Part shown: one piece after another, positions 38,980-48,420 of the stretch
Layout: the number at the start of each line of letters is the position of its first letter
How positions within the stretch are numbered: the first letter of the stretch is position 1
Assembly: GCA_005778405.1 (NCBI GenBank)
Contig: SXOA01000023.1
Location: 1-64,000 of the forward strand
From: Planctomycetaceae bacterium
GTDB lineage: Bacteria > Planctomycetota > Planctomycetia > Pirellulales > Pirellulaceae
DNA: 64,000 bases
Reading direction: 5' to 3'
The notes under the pieces: model-generated
The model's input: the letters and a program-made list of their open reading frames with translations, nothing else
Told to the model about the DNA's origin: nothing
Database searches by the model: none
Program-made: the position numbers and the translations under genes

Positions 38980-39534
38980 TTAAGGCTTTGGATCCCCTTT
39001 TAGCGCTCGAATGGTCAGCCCCACCGTCGCCAAAAGGTAGCTGGGGACCATCAAAGTCATTCCGGTAAGAGGCGTCACCAGGGCAGTGCTCATTCCCGCC
39101 GCCCACTCGGAAGGCTTGGGGGACGCGGAAGAATGTGCAATGACCATAAACGAGGCGATGCAACCGTCAATCATTCCTAAAATGCCAATCAGAAATGGAA
39201 TTGCCACAATAAATCCCAGGGCGGCGCCGGTGGTTTTCCCTTTTCCGGCGATCACCAATGCCGCGGTGAGCAAAAACGATAACAGAGCCGAGGCAGGCAA
39301 GAGCAAGGTATATTTCCAGCCCAGCGCACCAATAAACCAAATCAGAAAGTTTTGCGATCTCTCCGGCACAATGTCTTCGACCATCATTCCATTCTCATGT
39401 CCATGTCCGGCAAGGATGGCGTGCTCGCCACTTTCCGCATGCGAGTCGGACGGCATCTCATCTTGCCCTCGGGCAATTGCGAGACAAAGGAATAGAATTG
39501 CCGCAGCCATCGTCGCCAGTTTGCCGTGATTCAC
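38980..39534 (-). CDS. membrane protein, MotA/TolQ/ExbB-like
   Basis: Signal peptide; three TM segments; STALVTPLTGMTLMVPSYLLATVGLTIRAL resembles the ExbB C-terminal region. Confidence 0.55.
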   Translation of the reverse strand: MNHGKLATMAAAILFLCLAIARGQDEMPSDSHAESGEHAILAGHGHENGMMVEDIVPERSQNFLIWFIGALGWKYTLLLPASALLSFLLTAALVIAGKGKTTGAALGFIVAIPFLIGILGMIDGCIASFMVIAHSSASPKPSEWAAGMSTALVTPLTGMTLMVPSYLLATVGLTIRALKGDPKP

Positions 39535-39573
39535 CGGTCACCTCGTAGGGCTAAAGAGAAAGACAGGACCCGG

Positions 39574-40044
39574 CTAACAACTCTTCTGCTTCATCGCCTC
39601 GTCGCTCCGTCGCTTCATCTCTTCGGGCGGGACATCCTCGACATGCGTGGAGATTGTCCACCAGAGTCCGAACGGGTCTTCGAAGGTGCCGCTGCGGTCG
39701 CCATAAAACTGATTCTGCAGAGGGCGAATCTCTTTCGCACCAGCGGCCACAGCCTGGGCGGCCAGCACGTCCACATTGTCTACGTAGAGCATCAGAAACA
39801 TCGGCGACCCGCCGAGCGTCTTGGCGCTTTTCGCTCCCATTTCGGGATGCTCGTCTGCCAGCATGATGGGGGAATTGCCAATCTTGATTTCGGCATGGCC
39901 AATCCTCCCGTCCGGACCCGCCATGCGAAATAGCTCAATCGCTCCAAACGCCTGCTTGTAAAACTCAATCGCGGCCGCCGCCCCGCTCACAATGAGGTAG
40001 GGGGTAGCCGTGTGATATCCATCGGGAATCGGCTTGACGGGCAT
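39574..40044 (-). CDS. VOC-family (glyoxalase/PhnB-like) protein
   Basis: YHTATPYLIVSGAAAAIEFYKQAFGA; GDRSGTFEDPFGLWWTISTHVED. Confidence 0.9.
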   Translation of the reverse strand: MPVKPIPDGYHTATPYLIVSGAAAAIEFYKQAFGAIELFRMAGPDGRIGHAEIKIGNSPIMLADEHPEMGAKSAKTLGGSPMFLMLYVDNVDVLAAQAVAAGAKEIRPLQNQFYGDRSGTFEDPFGLWWTISTHVEDVPPEEMKRRSDEAMKQKSC

Positions 40045-40140
40045 GGGGTCGCTCTTGGATTCAAGGTGGAGTATTGTTGCCGCCAATTGTCGGACGCACG
40101 ACTACGGAATGCAAGAGATGGAGGTAGAGGACGAGAAAAT

Positions 40141-40226
40141 GAACCGCGGAGATCGCTGAGGGGCGCGGAGAGGGGAGAAAAACAACAGTACTTTTCTCTG
40201 CGTTTCTTCGCGCCCTCGGCGGTTCA
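40141..40226. repeat. 9-bp-periodic palindromic element
   Basis: GAACCGCGGAGATCGCTGAGGGGCGCGGAGAGG ... CTCTGCGTTTCTTCGCGCCCTCGGCGGTTC. Confidence 0.75.
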
Positions 40227-40601
40227 ATCTTTCCTTTGTACTTCTAGCTTTTGGACGAGTTTCTTGGGCGCGATTGCCCGATAGCTTTCGTCCAGCCATT
40301 CCTCCAGCAATTCGAGGGGAACCTTGTCCTTCGGTCCGAAGCTGGCCGTTACCCAGCCACTTTTTCCGAGGCCGTAGCCGGTGGGCTGGGCGAAGGGGAA
40401 TTGGACTGCTTGCTTGCCGGAGTCCGGGAGTTTCATCGTGACGTTGAAGACGTCCTTGTCGAAGGACAGGATCAGAAACATCTTCTTCTTGACTTTGAAC
40501 GCCCGGTGCCCCCAAGGAAAATCCTCGGTCGCTTGCGGATAGGCGAGAGCCGTCTTGCGAAGGGCGGCTTCGGCGGATTGGACGGGAGTGCGCTTGGGCA
40601 T
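40224..40601 (-). CDS. MmcQ/YjbR family DNA-binding protein
   Basis: TALAYPQATEDFPWGHRAFKVKKKMFLIL; WLDESYRAIAPKKL. Confidence 0.85.
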   Translation of the reverse strand: MPKRTPVQSAEAALRKTALAYPQATEDFPWGHRAFKVKKKMFLILSFDKDVFNVTMKLPDSGKQAVQFPFAQPTGYGLGKSGWVTASFGPKDKVPLELLEEWLDESYRAIAPKKLVQKLEVQRKD

Positions 40602-40670
40602 GGGTGGAGGTCTTAGTTTTCCATCATTCACGACTCACGCCGATTTCTTGATTCAGCAAACTCTATGCGT

Positions 40671-41645
40671 TCACGATGCTTCGCAGCCTTCGCAGTCAAC
40701 TGCTCTAACAAAATCTTTCGGTGCGACAGCTCGATAGCTTTCATCTAGCCAGTCGCTGAGGAGCGAGAATGGAACCTTATCGCTTGCCAGGAGCCGAACC
40801 ACTACACCATTTGCAGAACGGAGGGATTCACTATTCGCTCGCTGAACAAAAGAATGAGAAAGTGCCGACCTGAGTGAAATAGGGAGCTTGAGCACTATGA
40901 ATATGACAACGTCGCTGCCCGAAAGTCCTAAGAACTCTTGTCCATTTACCCCTATCGTCGTTGGCGAAGTCTCTTTTGCGTGTGGATACGCCATTGCCAA
41001 GCTGCGCAGTTTCTTGCAGAGGGATATGAGCAATTTGGATTTGCGCGCTCCTCGTGCCAAGAACAATAGATTCGTAGCCTCTTCTGGAAACGAGATTTTG
41101 CCGAAACGGACTTCTGCTCCCCTCAGTGACGTGAGATCCGTGAAGAGTGAAAATGTGCTTGCATCAGGAAATTGTTTGACGTAGGCGGCGACAAACTCTC
41201 TTTTGTTTTTGGCCTTTGTTGCAATCCTCACTAATGCACGTTGCTTTGCGACTTCCGCGGGATCGTCTTCAAAATAGTCACAAAAGTCGCAACGAGAGCT
41301 TTTTTTCGAGAACTTGGTTCTGCAATTCTTCGAGGTGCAGCAGTCCATGGGAAGCCTGGAGATTCTGCCGTCACCGATATCTTCGATCTGCGATTCTGTC
41401 AGAAAGAGATACCAACGCCCCCGTGTCGTATCTCCGGTTGGGAAATAAGTGAACTCGTATGGCCGGGATTTCCCTCCCGTTCGTCCTCCGCAAATCGGTC
41501 CAACCTGAATTGCATCGTCGTAATCAAATCGATGTGGATCATCCGCATCTTCAATTCGCTCGTGTGCCTCACCGAGAGCCTTGCTAAGTTCGGCAGGAAT
41601 CTTGACGGAGCGAAGCTTCTTTTGTTTTGGGCGGTAGCGTCTCAT
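40671..41645 (-). CDS. protein with Cys-rich N-terminal region and C-terminal YjbR-like domain
   Basis: CCTSKNCRTKFSKKSSRCDFCDYFEDD; C-terminal SLAMAYPHAKETSP...SDWLDESYRAVAPKDFVRAV matches the adjacent YjbR. Confidence 0.7.
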   Translation of the reverse strand: MRRYRPKQKKLRSVKIPAELSKALGEAHERIEDADDPHRFDYDDAIQVGPICGGRTGGKSRPYEFTYFPTGDTTRGRWYLFLTESQIEDIGDGRISRLPMDCCTSKNCRTKFSKKSSRCDFCDYFEDDPAEVAKQRALVRIATKAKNKREFVAAYVKQFPDASTFSLFTDLTSLRGAEVRFGKISFPEEATNLLFLARGARKSKLLISLCKKLRSLAMAYPHAKETSPTTIGVNGQEFLGLSGSDVVIFIVLKLPISLRSALSHSFVQRANSESLRSANGVVVRLLASDKVPFSLLSDWLDESYRAVAPKDFVRAVDCEGCEAS

Positions 41646-41664
41646 AGCCTCATTAGACCATTCA

Positions 41665-43134
41665 TCAAGCCAAAATCCCCTCCACCACCTCCCCGTGCAC
41701 GTTGGTCAGCCGACGCTGGATGCCGTTGTGGTAGTAGGTGAGGCGGGTGTGGTCGATGCCGAGGAGATGGAGGACGGTGGCGTGGAAATCGTGCCAGGCG
41801 GTGCGGTGCTCGACCGCTTTCCAGCCGATGTCGTCGGTGCTGCCGTAGGCGAGGCCGTGCTTGAGGCCGGCCCCGGCGAGCCAGACGGAGAAACCGTACT
41901 GGTTGTGGTCCCGGCCGGTGCCGACGACGTCGGCGGAGGACTGGGTGAAGGGGGTGCGGCCAAACTCGGAGGTGAAGAGAACAAGCGTGTCATCGAGCAG
42001 GCCCCGCTGGCGGAGGTCCTTGACGAGGGCGGCGACTGGCTGGTCGATGAGCTTCGCCTCGCGGGTGTGGTTTTCCTTGACGTCCTCGTGGCCGTCCCAG
42101 TTGATCCGCGGCGAGCCGAAGGAGCCGCCGGAGAAGAGCTGCACGAAGCGGACTCCTTGCTCCAGAAGCCGGCGGGCGAGGAGGCAACTCCGGCCAAAGT
42201 CCTTGGTGGCGTCCTGGTCGATGCCATAGAGCTTTTGCGTGTCTGCCGTTTCGCCGGAGAGGTCGGTCACGCGGGGGACGGCAAGCTGCATCTTGGCGGC
42301 CAGCTCATAGGCCTTCATCCGGGCAGCCAGTTCCCCTTCGCCGCCACGGGCCTCCAAATCGAGCTGATTGAGCTTCGCCTGTAACTCACGGCTGGCGGCT
42401 TCGACATCGCCGGAGATTTCGCGGGCAGGAAAGAGGTCACTGATGACCGGGCCCTTGCTCTGGAACATTACTCCTTGATGTTGGGCCGGCAAAAAGCCAT
42501 TGGACCAGTTATTGGTTCCACCTGCGGGAAGGCCGCGGCTATCGGGAAGCACGACATATGCCGGCAGTTCGTCGGTTTCGTTCCCCATGCCATAGGAAAG
42601 CCACGAGCCGAGGTTGGGAAACCCGTTCAGCCGAAAGCCACTGTTTTCGTGGAGCGTGGCCGGCGTGTGACTAGACGATTCGGCGACCATGCTACGGATG
42701 ACGGTCAATTCATCGGCGACGCCGGCAATATGCGGAAATAGCTCGCTGATCCAAAGACCGCTCTTTCCCCGCTGCTTGAATTCCCAATCGTTCTTGCGAA
42801 GCAGGCCAATCTGGCCGAAGAACACATCCGGCTTCTCGCTCCCGCCAAGCGGCTTACCATGAAGCTTCGCCAGTTCCGGCTTGTAATCAAAAGTATCGAG
42901 CTGGCTGAAGCCGCCGCAGAGGCAAATGTGGATCACCCGCTTGGCTTTGGCCGGATGATGGGGGGGAGCATCCTTGGCTTCGCCGGGAATTCCGATAGCG
43001 CGAACCACCTCATCCCGCATCATCAGGCTCGCAAACGCCGCTGCCCCAATGCCGCGAGCGGCAAAGGAGAAGAAGTCGCGGCGCGATTGTGGGGTAGGCT
43101 TCCAGCCTGCCCTAGGACTTCCAAGTGATGTCAT
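41665..43134 (-). CDS. DUF1501 domain-containing protein (Tat signal)
   Basis: SRRDFFSFAARGIGAAAF; HICLCGGFSQLDTFDYKP; TSEFGRTPFTQS; start codon lies in the loop of a 24-bp inverted repeat. Confidence 0.92.
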   Translation of the reverse strand: MTSLGSPRAGWKPTPQSRRDFFSFAARGIGAAAFASLMMRDEVVRAIGIPGEAKDAPPHHPAKAKRVIHICLCGGFSQLDTFDYKPELAKLHGKPLGGSEKPDVFFGQIGLLRKNDWEFKQRGKSGLWISELFPHIAGVADELTVIRSMVAESSSHTPATLHENSGFRLNGFPNLGSWLSYGMGNETDELPAYVVLPDSRGLPAGGTNNWSNGFLPAQHQGVMFQSKGPVISDLFPAREISGDVEAASRELQAKLNQLDLEARGGEGELAARMKAYELAAKMQLAVPRVTDLSGETADTQKLYGIDQDATKDFGRSCLLARRLLEQGVRFVQLFSGGSFGSPRINWDGHEDVKENHTREAKLIDQPVAALVKDLRQRGLLDDTLVLFTSEFGRTPFTQSSADVVGTGRDHNQYGFSVWLAGAGLKHGLAYGSTDDIGWKAVEHRTAWHDFHATVLHLLGIDHTRLTYYHNGIQRRLTNVHGEVVEGILA

Positions 43135-43178
43135 ATTGTCTCTGGCAGTGTTCTGGGCAGGCTGGAAGCCTACCCCAC
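43089..43178. repeat. perfect 24-bp inverted repeat, AGWKPT-encoding family (copy 1)
   Basis: GTGGGGTAGGCTTCCAGCCTGCCC (43089-43112) and exact reverse complement (43155-43178), 42-nt loop. Confidence 0.95.
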
Positions 43179-46100
43179 TTAGTGCACATACAAAAACGCA
43201 TTCGTATTCAGCAGCACGCGGCAGAAAGGGGCCAAACCGTGTTTCTCCACGAGCGATAGGCTCGCCGAAATCTCTAAGTCGGTCGCCGAGCGACCGTAGG
43301 CTAGTTCAATTGCGCGGGCGATCTGCTTGGATTGGTCGTCACCCGCTTCGCGCTTCACACGCTCGGCCAGGTCGTCCGCCATGCGGAGCGTGAAGGAGTT
43401 ATTGAGCAGCGAGAGGGCCTGGAGCGGCGTCGTTGTCGCGCCCCGTTTGGGAGTTGCCGTGGAGGGGTCAGGACAATCGAAGGTGTCCAGCAACGGATTC
43501 TTGCCGCCGCGAGCCCACATCCGGTAGACGCTCCGGCGGTTGAACTCCGGCCCGACGAAGTCTTGCGGCTCATAAAACTGTGCGCTTTTGTGCTCGAACG
43601 GCCGGAAGTCCTTGTAGCTCGGTCCGCCGACAGCCGGATTGAGCTGGCCGGTGATGGAGAGCATCGCATCGCGGATTGCCTCCGCTTCCAGCCGCCGCGG
43701 ACTGTACCGCCACAGCAGCCGGTTATCGGCGTCAAGCGCGACGGCCTCTTTCCGCGGCAGCGAAGCCTGTTGCCAGGTCGCGGAAAGGACAATCGTGCGG
43801 TGCAATTCCTTCAAGCTCCATTTCTGCAGGATGAGCTCGCTAGCCAGCCAGTCGAGCAACTCCGGATGGGTCGGCGGCCCGCCACTGAAGCCAATGTCAT
43901 TGGACGTATCAACGAGGCCGCGGCCGAAGTGATACTGCCAGACGCGGTTGACGATGGTCCGGGCGAAGAGCGGGTTCTTGTCGCTGGCAATCCACTGGGC
44001 CATCCGTTTGCGGCGTTCACCCTCGGGGGCATCAGGAGCCAAGCCGAATTCGCTGCCGCTTGTGGTGAGCACGGAGAGGCCGGCCGCGGCAATTGGTTCT
44101 CCCTTTGCCTGCGGATTTCCCCGAATGAGCAAACTCGTCACTTCCCCCGGCTGCTGGGGAGTGCAGGCGAAGACTTTTGGTTCGCTGAACCGCGCGAGCT
44201 GCTGGCTCAAGTCAGTGATTTCCGAAAGCAGCTTCTTGCGCTGGTCGCGCTGTGCCGGTTCCAAACGCCCGGCGAGCTCCTCTTCGCTGATATGTCGCGA
44301 CGCGACGCCGGCGGAAGCGGCGACTTCTTCCGGCGTCAGTGCCCGTTCGTAGAAGTTGGCCCGCTCGATGGCTCCCGCCAGGTGTTTGTTCCCACCGGGC
44401 GGTCCGTGCCGCATGCCAAAGACAATCTGGGATTCCTTGGCTTTGAAAACCAACGGCCCGCTACTCTTGTAAGGCTTGCCGTACGGAAGCCCATCCCGAT
44501 AGCCGGTGATGGTGCCGTCAGCGGAATAAACGATGGCCACATGAACCGGGCGATCCTTGGCCTGCACTTCCTTCGGCCCTTCGAACGACTGCGTGCGGGC
44601 GAAAAAGTTGCTGCCAGCCAGCCATTGCTGCGGCTCCTTTTCAGCGAAGACGATGGAATCGAAGTACGATCCATCGAGCGACTGGATGGTGATGACGCCG
44701 CCCCCTCTTTGTTCAAGGTTTGAAAGGCGGACCCAGGCTTCCAGCGTCTTCTCCTTGATGTCCGCCGGCAGCGGTGCGGTCGAAACATAGCCGCTTTTGC
44801 CATCGAGAAACAGTTCACCTTTCTCCAGTCTCGCCGTTTCCTTGGCTTCTCCATTCAGTCGGCCGGCATCGTCCTTCAAGTCCCCATCGAAGTCCCAATG
44901 GGCATACGCCTTGGGAGGAGCCGGCATCTTTTTGGCCGCCGCTTCACGCTCGGTGAGAATCGCCGCACGAACCGGCTCCTCCATCGCAGCAAGAGAATTG
45001 CGTAACTTCTCGCGCCTGTCGGCCAGTTCCACCGGTGCTCCCTGCGGCGGCAAACTCCGCTCGCCGCGGCGCACTCCCGCCAGGGCCGACGCCAATCGGT
45101 AATAATCGGTCTGCTTGATCGGATCGAACTTGTGATCGTGACAGCGAGCACAGTTGACGGTCACCCCGAGAAACGTCTGCCCGACGATGGCGACGATATC
45201 TTCCAGCTCATCCTGCCGCATGATCTTTTGCATCACGTCCCCCTTCGGCAGCAGGCTGTCGTGTGCGCCGCCGACGAGAAAGCCCGTGGCAGTTACGGCA
45301 GCGGGATCCCCAGGCCGCAGTACGTCGCCGGCGATTTGCAGCCGGGCGAACTCGTCATACGAAAGGTCGCGGTTGAGGGCCTCGATCACCCAGTCCCGGT
45401 ATCGCCAGGCATTCGGCCGCATCCGGTCATATTCAAAGCCGTCGCTTTCGCCAAAATGGGCCACATCAAGCCAGTGCCGCCCCCATCGCTCCCCATAATG
45501 GGGCGAATCGAGCAGTTTCTGCACAAGTTGCGAATAGGCATCGGGGGATTCATCCTTGGTGAAGGCCTCCACTTCCTCCGGCGACGGAGGGAGGCCAATG
45601 AGATCGAAATGGAGGCGGCGAATGAGCGTACCGCGATCCGCCTTTGGCGAAGGCACCAAGCCGCGGGCTTGCAGTTTCGCGAGCACGAACGGGTCGATAG
45701 GATTCTTCTTCCAGTCCGCGTCCTTGACCTCGATTCGCGGAACTTCGGGCCGCACTAGCTTTTGCAGCGACCACCAGTCATATCCGGCCCGCGTCGCTGT
45801 CGAATATCGATAGGGATCGATGGGGCTCGTTCCCCATTTCGCCCCCGCGGAAATCCAGGCTTTGATGGCCGCCCGTTCGTTCTCGGGTAGCGGCCTTTTC
45901 GGAGGCATTTCCCCCTTCGCGATCCGCTCCCATAACAGGCTCTCTTCCAACTTTCCCGGCGCGAGGACTTTGCCGCTGTCGCCGCCGGCCTCCGCCGATT
46001 TCACCTGGCTCAAGTCGAGCCCCCCCTTCTTCTCCGCGCCACTGTTGTGGCAATCCATACAGCGACTGGCGAGGATTGGAGCGATGGTGCGGTCGAAATC

Positions 46101-46187
46101 GGGGTCGGCGGCAAGAACGAGCGAAGCCTGCATTCCGCCCAGAACAGCCAGAACAAAAAACGTTGCTACGGAGGCAATTCGCATCAT
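43179..46187 (-). CDS. PSD1 and cytochrome c protein with internal LamG-like domain (DUF1549/DUF1553)
   Basis: RCMDCHNSG; ERWGRHWLDVAHFGESDGFEYDRMRPN; NCARCHDHKFDPIKQTDYY; HWDFDGDLKDDAGRLNGEA...LEAWVRLSNLEQRGGGVITIQ. Confidence 0.92.
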   Translation of the reverse strand: MMRIASVATFFVLAVLGGMQASLVLAADPDFDRTIAPILASRCMDCHNSGAEKKGGLDLSQVKSAEAGGDSGKVLAPGKLEESLLWERIAKGEMPPKRPLPENERAAIKAWISAGAKWGTSPIDPYRYSTATRAGYDWWSLQKLVRPEVPRIEVKDADWKKNPIDPFVLAKLQARGLVPSPKADRGTLIRRLHFDLIGLPPSPEEVEAFTKDESPDAYSQLVQKLLDSPHYGERWGRHWLDVAHFGESDGFEYDRMRPNAWRYRDWVIEALNRDLSYDEFARLQIAGDVLRPGDPAAVTATGFLVGGAHDSLLPKGDVMQKIMRQDELEDIVAIVGQTFLGVTVNCARCHDHKFDPIKQTDYYRLASALAGVRRGERSLPPQGAPVELADRREKLRNSLAAMEEPVRAAILTEREAAAKKMPAPPKAYAHWDFDGDLKDDAGRLNGEAKETARLEKGELFLDGKSGYVSTAPLPADIKEKTLEAWVRLSNLEQRGGGVITIQSLDGSYFDSIVFAEKEPQQWLAGSNFFARTQSFEGPKEVQAKDRPVHVAIVYSADGTITGYRDGLPYGKPYKSSGPLVFKAKESQIVFGMRHGPPGGNKHLAGAIERANFYERALTPEEVAASAGVASRHISEEELAGRLEPAQRDQRKKLLSEITDLSQQLARFSEPKVFACTPQQPGEVTSLLIRGNPQAKGEPIAAAGLSVLTTSGSEFGLAPDAPEGERRKRMAQWIASDKNPLFARTIVNRVWQYHFGRGLVDTSNDIGFSGGPPTHPELLDWLASELILQKWSLKELHRTIVLSATWQQASLPRKEAVALDADNRLLWRYSPRRLEAEAIRDAMLSITGQLNPAVGGPSYKDFRPFEHKSAQFYEPQDFVGPEFNRRSVYRMWARGGKNPLLDTFDCPDPSTATPKRGATTTPLQALSLLNNSFTLRMADDLAERVKREAGDDQSKQIARAIELAYGRSATDLEISASLSLVEKHGLAPFCRVLLNTNAFLYVH

Positions 46188-46280
46188 GGCTCCACTATAA
46201 GAAGTGCCTGCGCATGACGCCACACCAACGAATTACCACAAAACCTTGCCACTCTTCGCCCAACTAGATATCCTAACGAC

Positions 46281-47648
46281 ATGCTCCGCATCACCTCGAC
46301 AGATAGCGACATCGGACGTGTACTCCCTCGTCGCTCCTTCCTGCAAGCGGGAGCGCTTGGCCTGGGCGGATTGACCCTCGCCGAGTTGATGAAGTTGCGG
46401 GCCGAAGGAGCTGGCGGAAGGGCGGGCAAGCCCAGGGACTCAGCCGTCATCCTCTTTTGGTGCAGTGGCGGGCCCGGCCACATGGAAACTTGGGATCCCA
46501 AGCCGGCCGCTCCTGCCGAATATCGCGGGCCGCTGCGGGCCATCGATACCAGTGTGCGCGGCGTCCAGTTCAGCGAGCTGATGCCGCGGCAGGCGGAGAT
46601 CATGGACAGGCTGGCCGTGCTCCGCACCGTAAATCACGGCACCGGCGACCACACGAAGGGGAATCACTGGATGCTCACCGGCTTTGAAGGGCCGGCCTTC
46701 AACGCCCCCGACAACACCCAGCAGCGCCGCCCCGCCATCGGTTCCGCCGTCGCCCGGCTCCGCGGTGCCAACCAGCCGGGGCTCTTGCCTTATGTCGGCG
46801 TGCCACATCTCCGCGGCGGCACCGACAATCTGTTTCACTATGCATCGTATCTCGGCGGCGGTTACAACCCGTTCGTCGTCAACTCCGACCCCAACGACAA
46901 AAAGTTCTCCGTCCGCAACCTGGGGATGAACGGCGACTTGACGTTGCAGCGGGCTGAAGACCGCCGCAACCTCCGCCTAGATCTCGACCGCCTGGAGGCC
47001 ACTGCCGAGCGAAAGATGAGCGAACTGGATGAGCACCAGCGCGCCGCTTTCGACCTGCTCACTAGCCAACAGGTGCGAAAGGCGTTCGACGTCTCGCATG
47101 AGAAGGACACACTCCGCGACCAATACGGGCGGCACACGTTCGGCCAAAGCGCGCTGTTGGCCAGAAGATTAGTCGAGCACGGCGTCACCTTCGTCACCGT
47201 CAACTGCGTCCCCTGGGACCATCACGGCTCCCCCGGCCAATACAAAACGGAAGAAGGGGCCCGCCTGCTCATCCCGCCCCTCGATCAGGCCATCGCCGGC
47301 CTCGTCCAGGACCTCATCGCCCGCGGCCTCTACGAAAAAACGCTCGTCGTCGCCATGGGCGAATTCGGCCGCACACCGCGAATGAACAAAGCCGCCGGTC
47401 GCGACCACTGGGGGAACACCTTTAGCGTGCTGATGGGCTGCGGCAACATGAAAATGGGTCAGGTAATTGGCCGCTCCACCCACCGTGGCGAAGAAGTCGC
47501 CGACCGCCCGGTCAGTCCGCAAGACGTTGCCGCCACGGTCTACCACCACCTAGGCATCAACGCCCGCAACGTCAGCTTCCGGGATCTCTTAGACCGCCCC
47601 ATGCCCCTGATCGACAGCGGCGAGCCCATCCGCGAATTGGTGGGCTGA
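46281..47648 (+). CDS. DUF1501 domain-containing protein (Tat signal)
   Basis: LPRRSFLQAGALGLGGLTLAELMKL; FWCSGGPGHMETWDPKP; MGEFGRTPRMN. Confidence 0.92.
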   Translation: MLRITSTDSDIGRVLPRRSFLQAGALGLGGLTLAELMKLRAEGAGGRAGKPRDSAVILFWCSGGPGHMETWDPKPAAPAEYRGPLRAIDTSVRGVQFSELMPRQAEIMDRLAVLRTVNHGTGDHTKGNHWMLTGFEGPAFNAPDNTQQRRPAIGSAVARLRGANQPGLLPYVGVPHLRGGTDNLFHYASYLGGGYNPFVVNSDPNDKKFSVRNLGMNGDLTLQRAEDRRNLRLDLDRLEATAERKMSELDEHQRAAFDLLTSQQVRKAFDVSHEKDTLRDQYGRHTFGQSALLARRLVEHGVTFVTVNCVPWDHHGSPGQYKTEEGARLLIPPLDQAIAGLVQDLIARGLYEKTLVVAMGEFGRTPRMNKAAGRDHWGNTFSVLMGCGNMKMGQVIGRSTHRGEEVADRPVSPQDVAATVYHHLGINARNVSFRDLLDRPMPLIDSGEPIRELVG

Positions 47649-47651
47649 GCC

Positions 47652-48407
47652 GTGAACGATGAATTTCAGAACAAGGTCGCCCTCGTCACTGGCGGCTCAC
47701 GCGGAATCGGGCTGGCGATCGCCCGGCAACTGGCGCGGGGGGGAGCCGATGTGGCCATCAGTTACGGCTCACGCGTTGGACCGGCTGAGGAAGCGGTCGC
47801 AGAGTTCCACGCACTAGGACGCAAAGCGATCTGCGTCCAGTGCGACGTGGCCTCGCAAGAACAGATCATTGAATTGGTCCGCCGTACGCGGGATGAACTC
47901 GGCCCAATTGATTACCTCGCGCACTGCGGCGCCATCAGCAACACGGCCACGCACACTGAGCTAGATTTTGAACGCTGGCGGGAGATGATTGATTGCAACC
48001 TGCATGGTGCTTTCCGCGTCGTCTGGGCCGTGAAGGACGAGATGCTGGCCCGAAAGTCGGGGAGCATGGTGCTGATTTCTTCCGTTGCCGCCCTTCGCCC
48101 TCGCGCCCGGCAAATTCACTATGCCACCGCCAAAGCGGGCGTCATTGCCATGGCCCGTTGCTGTGCGGAGGCATTTGGGCCGTCAAACGTCCGGATCAAC
48201 TGCATTGCACCCGGGCTAATCGAAACGGAGCTGCTCCACGTCCTTTCCGATCAGCAAATCCAGTCCATCGTCGATCAAACTCCGATGGGGCGAGTCGGCA
48301 CGCCGGAAGAAGTCGCCGAGATGGCCTGCTTCCTTCTTAGCGATCGGGCGAGCTTCACCACCGGGCAGTGTCTGCTGGCGTGTGGTGGACGAGTGACACT
48401 GCCATGA
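47652..48407 (+). CDS. SDR-family oxidoreductase
   Basis: VALVTGGSRGIGLAIA; Ser and Tyr-x3-Lys (YATAKAG); follows the DUF1501 gene by 3 bp. Confidence 0.92.
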   Translation: MNDEFQNKVALVTGGSRGIGLAIARQLARGGADVAISYGSRVGPAEEAVAEFHALGRKAICVQCDVASQEQIIELVRRTRDELGPIDYLAHCGAISNTATHTELDFERWREMIDCNLHGAFRVVWAVKDEMLARKSGSMVLISSVAALRPRARQIHYATAKAGVIAMARCCAEAFGPSNVRINCIAPGLIETELLHVLSDQQIQSIVDQTPMGRVGTPEEVAEMACFLLSDRASFTTGQCLLACGGRVTLP

Positions 48408-48420
48408 TGCAGGCTCTTTT

